Below, in pieces: positions 63,908-64,000 of a DNA stretch of 64,000 nucleotides (position 1 is its first letter; each line of letters opens with the position of its first letter). The stretch lies in NCBI GenBank assembly GCA_051744845.1, contig JBNJDJ010000001.1, forward strand, positions 111,096-175,095. Reading direction: 5' to 3'. A program made the translations under genes and the position numbers. The notes beneath the pieces are model-generated. The model was not told the DNA's origin. It saw only the letters and a list, made by a program, of their open reading frames with translations, and did not search any database. This stretch comes from JBNJDJ01 sp051744845 (GTDB lineage Bacteria > Bacillota > Clostridia > Peptostreptococcales > Acidaminobacteraceae).

Positions 63908-64000
63908 ATTTTAAAATATAGTTTTTAAATTTCTGGCTTAAAGGAGACATTACTCTATTTTTGTTATAAACAAAGTAAAAATCTCTTTCTATTTTATGAT
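63906..64000 (-). CDS. Probable LysR-type regulator, C-terminal end (rest outside window)
   Basis: A minus-strand frame enters from the right edge and stops at 63908-63906. About 31 residues are visible, including ERDFYFVYNKNRVMSPLSQKF. This pattern (R-x-hydrophobic strand, basic residue, S/P, then a final helix) is the usual end of a LysR substrate-binding domain. Only the tail is present, so DNA-binding domain and effector cannot be assessed. Confidence 0.55.
   Translation of the reverse strand, partial: HKIERDFYFVYNKNRVMSPLSQKFKNYILK

Overview
The window is AT-rich bacterial chromosome, densely coded, using the standard code (TGG for Trp, TGA as an ordinary stop). Gene content and order point to an anaerobic, motile, low-GC member of the Bacillota: a dcw cluster with DUF881 and small-basic-protein genes, an ylm-type cluster (yggS-sepF-yggT-ylmH-divIVA), a T-box leader before ileS, CcpA/LacI-type regulator, RqcH, YugP, PepF and a DUF896 (YnzC) protein. 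I would guess a Clostridia/Tissierellia-like lineage, but the sequence alone does not fix genus or family. No tRNA, rRNA, CRISPR array, insertion sequence or prophage was seen. No gene-free stretch exceeds 300 bases.

Layout. 1-10.7 kb: cell-wall and division genes (ftsL-like tail, division PBP, mraY, murD, ftsW, murG, ftsQ, two DUF881 genes, sbp, ftsZ) then nrdR. 10.7-18.4 kb: a DUF512 radical SAM gene, der, gpsA (ATT start), a HlyD-like gene, then yggS-sepF-yggT-ylmH-divIVA. 18.4-21.8 kb: T-box and ileS, whose class I signature reads GIHH. 21.9-28.6 kb: hutG-like gene and three signalling genes (GGDEF-EAL, chemoreceptor, HD-GYP). 28.6-33.7 kb: divergent argCJ and argBD around mirror-image promoters, then a SatP-type acetate carrier. 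33.8-37.5 kb: rluD, pyrR, rqcH and a DUF2325 gene under a Fur-like box. 37.6-46.9 kb: yicC-gmk-rpoZ-coaBC-priA-def-fmt-yugP and pepF. 47-53.8 kb: a diguanylate cyclase, transketolase, PIN-PhoH protein, glyA and a LUD-domain protein. 53.8-57.1 kb: a candidate minus-strand small RNA, a zinc phospholipase C-like/metallophosphoesterase pair, and an M23 peptidase-bactofilin pair. 57.3-64 kb: LacI regulator, YgiQ radical SAM, hutH-DUF896-cheW-M18 aminopeptidase, and the tail of a LysR-type regulator.

How it fits together. The first 18 kb joins lipid II synthesis to the divisome and septum placement (FtsZ, SepF, DivIVA). The arginine genes encode the recycling pathway (ArgJ), with an ArgB whose N-terminal helix suggests arginine feedback. 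Three c-di-GMP proteins, one chemoreceptor and CheW indicate a motile, surface-responsive lifestyle. HutH and HutG imply histidine use, although hutU and hutI are not in the window.

Most worth a second look: the GIHH signature in IleRS (linked in published work to high-level mupirocin resistance), the approximately 100-nt candidate sRNA with a C-rich loop at 53.78-53.88 kb, the ATT start of gpsA, the chemoreceptor with its Cache-like domain at the C-terminus, and the Fur-box DUF2325 gene.
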